Below, in pieces: positions 21,200 through 30,962 of a stretch of 64,000 nt of DNA. This DNA comes from Melieria omissa. Lineage: Eukaryota; Arthropoda; Insecta; Diptera; Ulidiidae. Location of the stretch: the NCBI GenBank assembly GCA_963971225.1, contig OZ020270.1:76214432-76278431 (forward strand), in the 5' to 3' direction. The translations under genes and the position numbers were made by a program. Every line of letters begins with the position of its first letter. The stretch's first letter is position 1. Below the pieces are notes generated by a model. It was not told the origin of the DNA, ran no database searches, and saw only the letters and a program-made list of their open reading frames with translations.

Positions 21200-21866
21200 C
21201 TTGCTGTAAAGAAATCTCTTCCGAGAACCACGTCATACCCCATAGACTCATCGGCCACCACGAGCAAATTAATGTCAATTTTCTTTTTCCCAAAATTAAC
21301 CGTACACGAAATTTGCCCAAAAATCTTTAGTTTACTTTTATTTAAACCGAAATAAGAAATAGAACAAAAATCACGAATTTCAATTTCACTTGACAACAGC
21401 GACCTCTTGATAAAACTGATTGGGCTTCCAGGGTCTAGGAGGCATTCTACAAGTAAATCGACATTGTTATAAGGACTTACAGACAACCTTAAGTTTCTTA
21501 CGTAAACACTTTCGTCAACCGCATGGACCATCATCTTTCTTCCTGGACAGGCAGCCACCTGGTGCTCCTTACTGCCACAGCCGTAGCAAGCGCCCATCTC
21601 ACGCTTTGGCTTTTTGCACGCCGCAGCCATATGCCCGATCGAATTGCAGTTGTAGCATCTCATGGTTGCTGTTTTTCTGGTCTTCTGGTGTTCTGCTGCT
21701 GCCCCATTTCACGCTGTGGAAGCTGCACCCGCGAAAACGCTTTAAGCAGCTGCACCTTGTTGTTGTAGCATTGGATGTAGGCTTGGGCGCGTAAGCCGCT
21801 ACCCGGGAATACCCGATCCCTCGATGATGTATTCGAGCAGCTCGTCTTCCTCGATTTGAATTGCAC
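21196..21866 (-). pseudogene. pol: G1 ORF2 N-terminus (zinc knuckles and protease), copy E, broken
   Basis: 21660-21866 is the start of ORF2 and overlaps the gag end; one missing nucleotide before zinc knuckle 1 ends it at ...RRPEKQQP. 21196-21663 (155 aa from MRCYNC) encodes two CX2CX4HX4C knuckles and a full protease with DPG in the active-site loop. It ends right after DVVLGRDFFTAS, where a 4 bp stretch present in K is absent. Confidence 0.88.
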
Positions 21867-22494
21867 TCGCTAGGACAACTTTATCCCCATAATACTGGGA
21901 AAAGCTTTCACCCTGCCGCCATTTCCTGGTCTGGAATTTTCTTCGTAATGTGATTTTGTTGTGTTCACCACCAAAGAACTGCTGCATATCGTCGACTAGT
22001 GCATCGATATTTTCGGTGGCGTAGCAAGGCTTTGAGTATAGCCACGACTGCGCCTTTCCAGTTAGTTTGCAAATGAATAGTGCGCGCAGCATCCCCTCGT
22101 TGTCGCAGTATGAGGAACCGATGCTCCTCAATTGTTGTACCCACACGTCACAGTTTGCGGTACCGTCGTACTCTGGCACCAGATTTTTCAAAATCTCGAA
22201 CGGGATGCGCTGCTGCGACGGACTGCTTGATGCCTGTGTAACAGTGGTGCAACAGCCTGATGCCAACGTTGCGTCTTGCCGATGCAGAGCTCCCAACTTG
22301 TTCTGCACGCCCTCACACTCTTCGCCATCCGATATAGCAATTGCTGCTGGACATTCTCCACGCACTTCAGGCGGCACTTCGCTTAGCCGCACTGCTAACG
22401 CATTTTTTGAGCCACTGGTCGAAAGTTTAAGTTTTCTGAGCCACTCGCGAAGCTGCGTCGCTGTGTACTCGTTTGCACTGATCGGATTTTCCAT
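21799..22494 (-). CDS. gag: G1 gag, copy E, intact (231 aa)
   Basis: Complete Gag, start ATG at 22494, same subfamily marks as copy C (Gln in TATQLRE, Lys in VQNKLGALH). Together with the 1060-aa frame it makes E the least damaged copy in the left half. Confidence 0.87.
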   Translation of the reverse strand: MENPISANEYTATQLREWLRKLKLSTSGSKNALAVRLSEVPPEVRGECPAAIAISDGEECEGVQNKLGALHRQDATLASGCCTTVTQASSSPSQQRIPFEILKNLVPEYDGTANCDVWVQQLRSIGSSYCDNEGMLRALFICKLTGKAQSWLYSKPCYATENIDALVDDMQQFFGGEHNKITLRRKFQTRKWRQGESFSQYYGDKVVLASAIQIEEDELLEYIIEGSGIPG

Positions 22495-22556
22495 TGTTCT
22501 TTTGCTTTTATGTATAAAAAAAATTTGGGGTATGCGGCCGATCCCACTTCTGAAGT

Positions 22557-22987
22557 TGTAGCAGTTGTTGAAAATCAATAAACACAGCACCCGAAATCAA
22601 TCACGTCAAACACGTCCGTCTTCTCCGACACTCACTTTTATTCTGCATAATCGATTTGAAACACAAAAGCTTATGGCCATACAAAATGATGCTTACATTT
22701 ACATACATATACATACATATGGTGTGACGCCGAAAATGGCACATATCACGTGACAAACGGTGGTGGTTTACATTTGATCGTGCTACACATTGCTACGCTT
22801 ACATGCTAATATACACACATTTGGAACATAGGTAAATAGAAACGGGACATATATTACAAACATACATTGATATCGATTCTAAGAAATAGATCGCGTGACT
22901 TTCATATTCTAAGGAATTATTGAATGCTTGACGCCATGAGCGTCATATCATACAGTGCTACATTTGGTCATATCCTACACTGCTACA
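22557..22987 (-). repeat. G1 LTR5, 431 bp, shared by copies E and F
   Basis: Full LTR with the standard ends. It closes the second higher-order repeat unit on its right side. Confidence 0.93.
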
Positions 22988-25198
22988 TTCGGTCATCCTG
23001 ATAATGGAGAACCCCTGATCTCCCGAATTTTCTGCATCTACCTCGTTATCTGAGACCTGACAGCCCTTGAACCATGGCTTCAAGTTCCCAATCGCCCATA
23101 CTCCACTGTATGGTAAACGCGTTTGTTGAAAACCTTCCACGTCCTGTAATAAATATCTATCATTTCGCAGCACTTTAGCAACGCGGTATGGTCCTCGGAA
23201 TTTAGGTATGAGTTTCTTGGACACGCCCGTTGATGAATTGAAATTTTTAACCATCACATAGTCTCCCTCATCAAATTCATGTGCAACCTGGCGCTTTTTA
23301 TCAACATATCTTTTGTTATATTCTTGCAGCTTTTCCTGTTTTTCCGCTGCTTTGTTGCGTACGTCTGCAAGATTCACTCTTAATGTGTTATCGCTCGATT
23401 CTTCTAAAGCTTCTTTTAACATATCCACAATCTGCCCTCTTTGAGGCACACCGAAAAGTACTACACTAGGATGTTCGTTGATTGTTCTGTGGATAGAGTT
23501 GTTAAGTGCGTGTTCTACGTTTTCTAAAACCGAATCCCAATGCAATCCCTTTTCTGGCTCCACTAGTTTCGAAATCATCGGTCCTAGACTCCTGTTCACT
23601 CTTTCTACTTGTCCGTTTGCCTGTGGAGAGCCTGTAGCAATTTTTATATGCCTTATATCGTTTGCGTCCATAAATCCTTTAAATTCATTAGAAGTGAAAC
23701 AACTGCCACTATCAGAAATTATGCACTTCGGCCTGCTATACGATCTGAAGTAATCTTTCAGAGCACTCACCGCCTCACTAGTCTTTGTTGTTTTCGTTGC
23801 ATACAGTCTAACAAACTTCGTGAATGCATCTATTATTACTAAAATGTGTTTCTTCGCTCTAGAGTTATCAACCGGTCCATAATGGTCGATGTGTATTACA
23901 TCAAAAGGAATATTCCCTTTGGGAATATTATGTAAGAATCCTTCCTCACGTCCACTTTTGGCAGAGTACGCTATGCACTTTAAGCAATTCTCTACATGCC
24001 TTCCGACTTTCTTTCTAATCTCCGGAAACCAGTAACTCTTCGAAACTAATTCTACCACCTTATCAATTCCCACATGGCCCATCTCATCATGATATTTGTA
24101 AATAACATGACTTTCCATTGCGTCCGGAACATAAAACAAAAGTGTGTTCTCATCTTTTTTTCTATAAATTACCCCATTTCTCATCTCATACAAACTATCT
24201 TCCGCTTTCTGCAATTTCTCTCGCAATACTTTTAACTTGTTATCTCTCCCTTGACATATAATTAAATTTTCCTCAAATGTATTTGTATCCAAAACAAGCA
24301 TATTCGTACACCTACTCAACGCATCTACGTGTTGCATCCGTGCTCCAGCACGATGCTCAAGGACATAATCGTAGTTTTGCAATTCGAGTGCCCATCTTGC
24401 TATTGTTGGGTTAAGCTCTTTTTTATTTAGAGTCATCGTCAAAGAATTACAATCGGTCACAATCTTAAATCTTTTCCCTTGTAAATAGACACGAAAACGT
24501 TGGAGAGCATTTATTATAGCTAATGTTTCCAATTCAAAACTGTGGTACCTTGATTCTGTCTCCGTTGTCCTTTTTGAAAAATAAAATACGGGATGTAGTT
24601 TCCCATCTACTTTCTTTTGTAGGAGAATAGCACCAAAACCAATGGAACTTGCGTCGCAATGCAATTCCGTTTCGTCATTAGGGTCATACAATGCAAGAAC
24701 TGGTGATTCTAACAATTTTTGTTTCAAAACTTCAAACGATTCTAATTCTTTCGAGCCAAATTCAAATTTTCTGTCCTTCTTCGTAAGGTCATATAGGGGT
24801 TTAGCTGTTAGCGAAAAATCCTTAACAAATCGACGAAAATATGAGCAGAGACCTAAAAAACTTTGCACGGAATGCACATTCTGCGGTATTGGAAAATTTT
24901 TAATTGCCTGAAGTCCCTTTTCATCCGCTTTAATTCCTTCACCATTTATTGTATACCCCAGATACTTCACATCCGTTTGGAAAAAATCACATTTGTCCAA
25001 CCTTAGTTCTAATTTGTTATTTACCAACCTTTGAAAAACTTCACACAAAACCTCAAAGTGTTCCTCAACACTCTCCGTCGCTATCATTATATCGTCTAAG
25101 GGCCGTTTTCTCATCCTCCCGTTAACTTTAAAGTTCACTTTAACGGGCGGATAAACGCATTTTCGTTTTCTCATCTGCCCGTTAAGGGGGGAGTACAC
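22958..25198 (-). CDS. pol: G1 pol C-terminal fragment with transposon-derived N-terminus, copy F (746 aa)
   Basis: The G1 part starts at DDIMIATES, the tail of the RT YLDD motif, and continues through RNase H and integrase. The first about 34 residues (MYSPLNGQMRKRK...) come from the terminal sequence of the Harbinger-like insertion at 25100-25198, giving a chance chimeric frame. A 1-nt loss near 23006 replaces the usual end ...HYQDDRM by a different tail that stops deeper in the LTR, at 22958. Integrase has Ser in ISDSG where A, C and E have Arg; the catalytic Asp is unaffected. RT function is lost. Confidence 0.82.
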   Translation of the reverse strand: MYSPLNGQMRKRKCVYPPVKVNFKVNGRMRKRPLDDIMIATESVEEHFEVLCEVFQRLVNNKLELRLDKCDFFQTDVKYLGYTINGEGIKADEKGLQAIKNFPIPQNVHSVQSFLGLCSYFRRFVKDFSLTAKPLYDLTKKDRKFEFGSKELESFEVLKQKLLESPVLALYDPNDETELHCDASSIGFGAILLQKKVDGKLHPVFYFSKRTTETESRYHSFELETLAIINALQRFRVYLQGKRFKIVTDCNSLTMTLNKKELNPTIARWALELQNYDYVLEHRAGARMQHVDALSRCTNMLVLDTNTFEENLIICQGRDNKLKVLREKLQKAEDSLYEMRNGVIYRKKDENTLLFYVPDAMESHVIYKYHDEMGHVGIDKVVELVSKSYWFPEIRKKVGRHVENCLKCIAYSAKSGREEGFLHNIPKGNIPFDVIHIDHYGPVDNSRAKKHILVIIDAFTKFVRLYATKTTKTSEAVSALKDYFRSYSRPKCIISDSGSCFTSNEFKGFMDANDIRHIKIATGSPQANGQVERVNRSLGPMISKLVEPEKGLHWDSVLENVEHALNNSIHRTINEHPSVVLFGVPQRGQIVDMLKEALEESSDNTLRVNLADVRNKAAEKQEKLQEYNKRYVDKKRQVAHEFDEGDYVMVKNFNSSTGVSKKLIPKFRGPYRVAKVLRNDRYLLQDVEGFQQTRLPYSGVWAIGNLKPWFKGCQVSDNEVDAENSGDQGFSIIRMTECSSVGYDQM

Positions 25199-27879
25199 TT
25201 TGATTTTTCAAAAAAATGTATTTTTTTTTTTTGGCTTAAAATGTTCCTTGGGATGTATACTTTAATTTAGAAAAGACTCCAAGTCCGCCAGAATATTCCT
25301 TACCGCTTTACGAAGCGATTTCCTAAAACATGTACCGGCGCGCTGAGAGAGCATTTTAGCGCGCTCGGAATTTTTCTGTTTTAACGCCGTTACCCACGCA
25401 GCCAGCGGTCCGGTGATGCCCAAATCGGGTGTTCGTACATTGTAGATGGCGCCACTGTCGCACAATCGATTTTCACGTATACCTATCTCATCGTATAGCG
25501 TTTAGTTTACGGTGAGTCACTGTACGAAACACGTGAATCATGAGCCCGAACAAAAAAGTGTACGCAACGAAAAAAGGCCATAAAAACAGCAGTTACCGGA
25601 TACGAGATAAGGGGAAACGGAAACTGCGGAATAGGTTCCAGATTGAAGGTGACAGCGAGGATGTTTCGGCGTCAGCGAAAAAACTTCGGATGTCGAAAGG
25701 ACAGTACCACGTGAACGTGAACCAGGCTTTTGGCTACCGGCTCATCGAATTCCTGTCGGTGTTTTCTGCACTATCGGAGTTGGTTGTCTGTAAGCAGTGC
25801 GGTTCGGATTTAAAATTCCAGGAAACCAGTGTTCGTGGGTTGGGGTTCAAACTCGCTGTTTGTTGCTCCAAGTGTGAACCACGATATATAAATTCGTGCC
25901 CGCTAATCGGCCACGGATTCGAAATTAATCGACGTATAGTACTGGCTATGCGGATTCTTGGTGTCGGATTGAATGGCATATCAAAGTTTTGCGCCTTCAT
26001 GTGTTTGCCGAGTCCAGTTTTCAAATCATTCTACACGAAACTCATCAAAACGATTTCCATCGCCACATCTTCTGTATGTCAAATGTCTATGAAGAATGCA
26101 GCTGCTAAGGAGAAGGAGTTATCGGAGAAGGACGGCGAGACGAGCGGTCTGACGGTTTCCGGAGACGGCACGTGGAAGAGAAGGGGCTTTTCTTCTTTGC
26201 TGGGCGCGACGTCTCTCATCGGCTGGCGCACGGGGAAAATCATGGACTTGGAGGTAAAATCCAAAATTTGCAAATCCTGTGATATCTGGGAGAAGAAGGA
26301 GGGGACCGCAGAGTACGAGGAATGGAAGGAAACTCATCATGACAAGTGCGAACGAAATCACCAAGGGTCATCGGGAAAAATGGAGGTGGATGCTGTAATC
26401 GAGATGTTCCAGCGGTCCGAAAGTCTACACGGAACGAAATACAGCAAATACATCGGGGACGGCGACAGCAAGACCTTTAAAGGTATTATTGACAGCCAGC
26501 CATACGAAGATTTGATCGTGCAAAAGAAAGAGTGTATCGACCACGTGCAAAAGCGTATGGGGAAACATCTTCGGTCACTCGTTAAAAACACGAAAGGGCT
26601 CGGCGGAAAGGGGAAGTTGACGGGAAAACTCATTGACGAGCTGACGATGTACTATGGATTAGCTATTCGGAGGAATTCTTCATCACTCGAAGACATGAAA
26701 CGAGAAATCTGGGCAACTTTAAATCATAAGATATCGACTAACGACAACCCGCAGCACAGCAAATGTCCAGTAGGCCCGGATTCCTGGTGTTCCTGGCAGA
26801 AGGCGAAAGCGACCGGTGAGCTGAAGGACTACAATCACAAGCCTGCTATGAAGAAGGAAATTTTCGTCGCTCTCAAACCGGTTTACACAGAGTTGTCCCG
26901 AGATGACTTGCTGCAAAGGTGCCTCGGCGGGTTTACTCACAACGCGAACGAGTCTTTCAATGCAACTCTGTGGCAAATGGCGCCGAAAACTGTTCACAGC
27001 GGGAAGTCGGTGGTGGACATCGCAGCTGATATTGCTGCGTGCAATTTCAATGATGGGATGATGGGTATCATGGAAATAATGCAAGTACTAAATCTGGAAA
27101 TCGGCCCGACCTGCTACAACTTCTGCCTGGCTGCTGACGCCGAACGCACGAGCAAGGCGGAGGAGCGCCTCACGGATGCAGCGAAAGAAGCCCGGAGATG
27201 CAGTTTGGCGACCCGAAAACACAAGGACTTCTTGGATGACAACGCAGAAGGCCAAATGTATGGAGCCGGCATCGCCGATTGAAGGTAAATATCACTTTTC
27301 CACGAGAAAAATGAAATTTTATCTTTAAACGCGTTTACCTCGAAACGGGGCTTTTCAAACTGGCGTGGGAAATAACTCTAACCAGTTATTATTAAATTTG
27401 GATATCGCCTAGGTTTTCTTGTTTAGAATTAAATTCTGCTTAGAAATACGTATCCACATTTTCGATTTTGTCAAAAATGGATTTTTAATCCACGATTTTG
27501 TAAGCATTTTTAGGGTTAAAAAATGGACTTTTTTTCCTAAGGCCACAACTTTTGAAAACAATTAATTTAAAAAAAATCGGAATACGTATTTCTAACCCGA
27601 ATTTCATTACTTATCAGGATTTTGTTCGATTTATGTTCCAGGATCACATGGGAAGGAGTATTTTCTCACGCCGTTTTCCGACTTCCGCGCGAGGACGCCC
27701 GCGCGACCTGGTGCACCGGCCACGGGGGGACGCCAATCGAGTTCAAAAAAATACAAATTGTAGTTCGAAGGATGAGTAATAAATGGGTTATAACATATTT
27801 GCCCTCCCTGAGTGTTTTATTGCTTAAAAAAATTAACGAAAATGCCTTACTTTTTGGACGTTCAAAGTGTACTCCCCCC
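25186..27879 (+). mobile_element. Kolobok-like DNA transposon (2694 bp) nested in the Harbinger-like element, copy F
   Basis: Perfect 18 bp inverted repeats GGGGGGAGTACACTTTGA, flanked by TTAA at 25182-25185 and 27880-27883. TTAA duplications are typical of the Kolobok and piggyBac groups. The encoded transposase carries a Mutator-like DDE domain as in Kolobok-type elements, not a piggyBac domain. Left non-coding 25186-25539; right non-coding 27283-27879, AT-rich, with AATAAA at 27778-27783 and a GC-rich patch near 27680-27735. Complete-looking autonomous element. Confidence 0.82.
25540..27282 (+). CDS. Kolobok-like transposase, 580 aa, intact (in copy F)
   Basis: Transposase expected to cut and paste the surrounding TTAA-flanked element. 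The N-terminus is basic. A zinc-ribbon-like pair CKQC (84-87) and CCSKC (108-112) follows. The core has SGDGTWKRRG (Asp 209), then a CKSC...HHDKC zinc-binding insertion (244-274), YIGDGDSKT (Asp 307/309), and NANESFN (Glu 471), fitting a DDE catalytic triad. HSKCPVGPDSWC (406-417) is another Cys/His cluster. This pattern matches the Mutator-like transposase domain found in animal Kolobok elements; family naming is from memory of motifs. No internal stop or frameshift is seen, and the motifs are all present, so it may be functional. The ATG at 25540 is the first in frame. Confidence 0.82.
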   Translation: MSPNKKVYATKKGHKNSSYRIRDKGKRKLRNRFQIEGDSEDVSASAKKLRMSKGQYHVNVNQAFGYRLIEFLSVFSALSELVVCKQCGSDLKFQETSVRGLGFKLAVCCSKCEPRYINSCPLIGHGFEINRRIVLAMRILGVGLNGISKFCAFMCLPSPVFKSFYTKLIKTISIATSSVCQMSMKNAAAKEKELSEKDGETSGLTVSGDGTWKRRGFSSLLGATSLIGWRTGKIMDLEVKSKICKSCDIWEKKEGTAEYEEWKETHHDKCERNHQGSSGKMEVDAVIEMFQRSESLHGTKYSKYIGDGDSKTFKGIIDSQPYEDLIVQKKECIDHVQKRMGKHLRSLVKNTKGLGGKGKLTGKLIDELTMYYGLAIRRNSSSLEDMKREIWATLNHKISTNDNPQHSKCPVGPDSWCSWQKAKATGELKDYNHKPAMKKEIFVALKPVYTELSRDDLLQRCLGGFTHNANESFNATLWQMAPKTVHSGKSVVDIAADIAACNFNDGMMGIMEIMQVLNLEIGPTCYNFCLAADAERTSKAEERLTDAAKEARRCSLATRKHKDFLDDNAEGQMYGAGIAD

Positions 27880-28157
27880 TTAAGCTATCCTCCCGATAAA
27901 ATTTACCGGTAGGATTGAGTGCCTGTTAAACTTTAAAGTGAACTTTAAGTGGAAATGGTGCCAAGTACATGCATATGTTTGTTTACAAACAAAAAACAGC
28001 TGATAATGAAATTACAATTTGAAATGAAATTTGAATTTGAGATCTTTCGGTATGGAAAATAGGCATATTTCTTAAATTCATGCACTGGAAGACGCTTTTG
28101 AAGGTACGGAGTCGCAAAATGCGGCAAATATAACATATAACAGCCAATTGGACTATT

Positions 28158-28349
28158 TCACTGCTTTGCACTGCTGACATGTCCAATCGCTGCTGGGCGG
28201 CCACTTGCGCGATACGTCTCGCTCTTCTGCGCTGCAAGTTCCAGCTTGGACTTACGCTTCAAGCTGTCAAACTTGTCCCTCAACGATTTCCAACGCCGGG
28301 ACACGCCCCATTTGGCAGTAAAAGCATCAACAAGATTTTGCCAGGCAAA
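28158..28349 (-). pseudogene. Harbinger-type Myb/SANT-like DNA-binding protein remnant (copy F)
   Basis: A 63-codon stretch with no ATG. It contains FAWQNLVDAFTAKWGVSRRW, then KSLRDKFDSLKRKSK and a tail RASGRPAA. The tryptophan spacing, LK.K...LKRK core and following GRP resemble the trihelix/Myb-SANT-like accessory protein that PIF/Harbinger elements encode next to the transposase. Only one exon-like piece remains and no Harbinger transposase is present, so the element is non-autonomous. Recognition is by pattern and moderate in certainty. Confidence 0.5.
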
Positions 28350-28577
28350 ATTTTTATTTTTTCCTTCAAAAATAATTACAATTTTTCACAAACAGCTGAT
28401 TGCGCCGCCAAGTGCTGCCCAATGCTGACCAGTGATGCCAAAAAATCAGACCTGTTAAATTTATATTTATCAGGAAGATGAGAAAACGAAAATATTTACC
28501 GGCCACTTTAAAGTGACCTTTAGCTAAAGTTCACTTTAGCTACCGGTCACTTTAACGGGAAGATGAGAAAACGGCCC

Positions 28578-28912
28578 TAAGTAGACAATTAACTTATCTT
28601 CCCTCACCATATCTGCAAAAATTTTGTTCATGAAGCTTTGAAAAACTGAAGGAGCGTTTTTCAAACCGAATGGCATCCTCAAAAATTCAAACTGCCCTAA
28701 AGGTGTCGTAAACGAAGTGTATTTAACTGAATCGGGATGCATGTGCACGTGAAAAAATCCATTTTTCAAATCCAATTTCGAAAAAAATCTCTTGTTTACT
28801 AGCCTGTCTAGCAAATCATCTATGAGCGGAATTGGATAATTATCCCTAGCGGTCATTTTGTTGAGTGTGCGGTAGTCAACACACATTCGCAACTCTCCTG
28901 TTTTCTTCTTAA
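28578..28912 (-). pseudogene. pol: G1 RT palm fragment between two insertions, copy F
   Basis: About 110 codons of RT (KKTGELRMCVDYRTLNK to DKLIVYL), isolated between the Harbinger-like element and the TTAA MITE. It has Ser in VFQSFMN where A, C and E have Arg, shared with G and H. The open frame runs on into both transposons by chance (28536-28925). Confidence 0.85.
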
Positions 28913-29565
28913 GGGGCCCGAACACTGTAAACTGCGATTTTTCATATGTTTTTTATTTTATTTATTAAAAAAAAACGGACGTTCCGATTTACATGAAACT
29001 TTACACATATGTTAATAAATGTTTAGATTACCTTTTTTACTACCTTTTTTAATTCGATTTGCCCCTTTCAAAACTTAAAACGCGATTATCTCGAAACCAT
29101 GTTTTTTGACCGCGTTGACAGCATAACTGAAAAAGTTTTTATCCGATCGACCTGATTCAAATTGCATTCTATTCGGGAATAGTGTCGCTTCTGCTCGACA
29201 TAGCGAAAAAAAAACTTTTTCTTCAAACAGCCGCCATTTTTTTTCTAATCAATATTTTTAAAATCCCCTACGTCAAACAGTAGCCAGTAATGTATATTTC
29301 AAGAATCTTTTTTGTTTTTTGCTCTAGGAGGCTCCGTTATGCTGATTTGCTGTCAACGCGACAAGGGTAATTTTAAAAAGACGACATTTTGGATCAGCTA
29401 CAGAATACAAACATGGCCGCCAAAAAAAAAAAAAAAATTGTTTTCGATAATCTAAACATTTATTAACATATGTGTAAAGTTTCATGTAAATCGGAACGTC
29501 CGTTTTTTTTTAATAAATAAAATAAAAAACATATGAAAAATCGCAGTTTACAGTGTTCGGGCCCC
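28913..29565. mobile_element. TTAA MITE with 118 bp inverted repeats (copy F)
   Basis: 653 bp, flanked by TTAA at 28909-28912 and 29566-29569, inserted at a single TTAA of the RT gene. The arms 28913-29030 and 29448-29565 are perfect inverted repeats starting GGGGCCCGAACACTG. The middle is AT-rich with A and T tracts and no coding frame. The TTAA target and G-run ends suggest mobilisation by a Kolobok- or piggyBac-type transposase. Confidence 0.85.
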
Positions 29566-30962
29566 TTAACCAACACTATTGGTGACACAAATTCGGATTC
29601 GCTCGCTCGAATGTACCCCTTGGCCAAATATTCGTCTAACAATTTTTGCAACTCAGTTTTTTCTGTGTATGATAACCTTCGCGGGGAACAGTGGAACGGT
29701 TTCGCGTTTTCAACATTCAATTTCATTTCGAATTTCACCTCAGGTTCACAGGGGCGTTGAGGCCTCAAATAGCGTTCTTCAAACAATTGCCTAAAATTTT
29801 CTTTAATTTTTAAATTTAGACTGTCACCAACGTTTACATTTTGCTCAGTGTCAACAATACAATTTATTGTTAACAAAAAATCCGTAAACACCTCACAACC
29901 ACCCCTGGCATTTTTACAGTCATCGGTAAAATTATTACAACAATTTTTCGTACTTTCGCTATAGTTTTCCAAAGATTTACAATCGTTTTCATAACTTTCG
30001 CTATCGTTTGTTTTCAAAAGATTTGTTCCTTTTTCAACATTACTCAAAATATGGTCATCATCTCTTTTATCTGTCTTCTGTACTATCATTTTATTCTCAC
30101 TCATTTTAACCACTCTGTCTTTCTTTGCTTCTTTTTCACCGATATCAACTTTACACTCATTTTCATTACTATTATTTTTGGAACTATCAATTTTTTCTTT
30201 ATAAACTTGTGACTCGTTTTCCTTATGATACATTTTTTCATTGCCACTTGATACACTTTTACTTTTCATAGCTTCTATATCATTTTTGAAAATCAATATC
30301 AACTTGCTGTAAAGAAATCTCTTCCGAGAACCACGTCATACCCCATAGACTCATCGGCCACCACGAGCAAATTAATGTCAATTTTCTTTTTCCCAAAATT
30401 AACCGTACACGAAATTTGCCCAAAAATCTTTAGTTTACTTTTATTTAAACCGAAATAAGAAATAGAACAAAAATCACGAATTTCAATTTCACTTGACAAC
30501 AGCGACCTCTTGATAAAACTGATTGGGCTTCCAGGGTCTAGGAGGCATTCTACAAGTAAATCGACATTGTTATAAGGACTTACAGACAACCTTAAGTTTC
30601 TTACGTAAACACTTTCGTCAACCGCATGGACCATCATCTTTCTTCCTGGACAGGCAGCCACCTGGTGCTCCTTACTGCCACAGCCGTAGCAAGCGCCCAT
30701 CTCACGCTTTGGCTTTTTGCACGCCGCAGCCATATGCCCGATCGAATTGCAGTTGTAGCATCTCATGGTTGCTGTTTCTTCTGGTGTTCTGCTGCTGCCC
30801 CATTTCACGCTGTGGAAGCTGCACCCGCGAAAACGCTTTAAGCAGCTGCACCTTGTTGTTGTAGCATTGGAGGTAGGCTTGGGCGCGTAAGCCGCTACCC
30901 GGGAATACCCGATCCCTCGATGATGTATTCGAGCAGCTCGTCTTCCTCGATTTGAATTGCAC
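29566..30962 (-). pseudogene. pol: G1 ORF2 N-terminal part (zinc knuckles, PR, spacer, RT start), copy F, broken
   Basis: 30702-30962 is the ORF2 start, out of frame after an 8 bp loss in the TTCTGGT tract (shared with D). 30299-30808 holds two knuckles and the protease, stopping at the 4 bp loss. 29463-30302 holds the spacer and RT start to VSPIVLVK, after which the MITE interrupts it. One SNP near 30088 (Met for Thr in NKMIVQ) separates it from copy G. Confidence 0.86.

Larger units (their letters stand above)
18022..22556 (-). mobile_element. G1 internal region, copy E
   Basis: Full-length (4535 bp). It has the longest RT-RH-IN frame of the left half of the array because it has the six-A form of the RT tract. 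It still has the 1-nt zinc-knuckle lesion and the 4 bp loss after protease. Confidence 0.92.
25100..28577. mobile_element. PIF/Harbinger-like DNA element in copy F, itself interrupted
   Basis: Termini GGGCCGTTTTCTCATC at the left and its inverse at the right, flanked by TAA (25097-25099 and 28578-28580) within a target that reads CTAAGTAG in intact copies. The alternative reading is a 5 bp CTAAG duplication with GGCC ends. The GTTTTCTCATC motif recurs inside each end (near 25165 and 28470). Without the Kolobok insertion the element is about 780 bp. The TAA/GGGCC pattern plus a Myb/SANT-like remnant supports PIF/Harbinger. Confidence 0.72.

Noticed and set aside
25262..25465. Antisense 67-codon frame in the Kolobok 5' region (and 34358-34561)
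   Set aside because: No motif, lies in the presumed promoter region, and both copies are identical by duplication, so there is no conservation evidence.
25186..27879. piggyBac assignment for the TTAA element
   Set aside because: The target fits, but the transposase has Mutator-like DGTW/GDGD/NANES motifs with zinc-binding Cys and not the piggyBac core; Kolobok fits both.
27552..27912. Open frames downstream of the transposase
   Set aside because: AT-rich 3' non-coding DNA running over the element terminus; no domain and no sensible start context.
28179..28481. Plus-strand 100-codon frame in the right arm of the Harbinger-like element
   Set aside because: Antisense to the better supported Myb/SANT-like remnant.
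25100..28577. Single 3.5 kb Mutator-type element using the outer ends
   Set aside because: A perfect inner pair of inverted repeats with its own TTAA duplication encloses the transposase, and the outer ends have a 3 bp TAA (or 5 bp) flank, not the 8-11 bp of Mutator elements.
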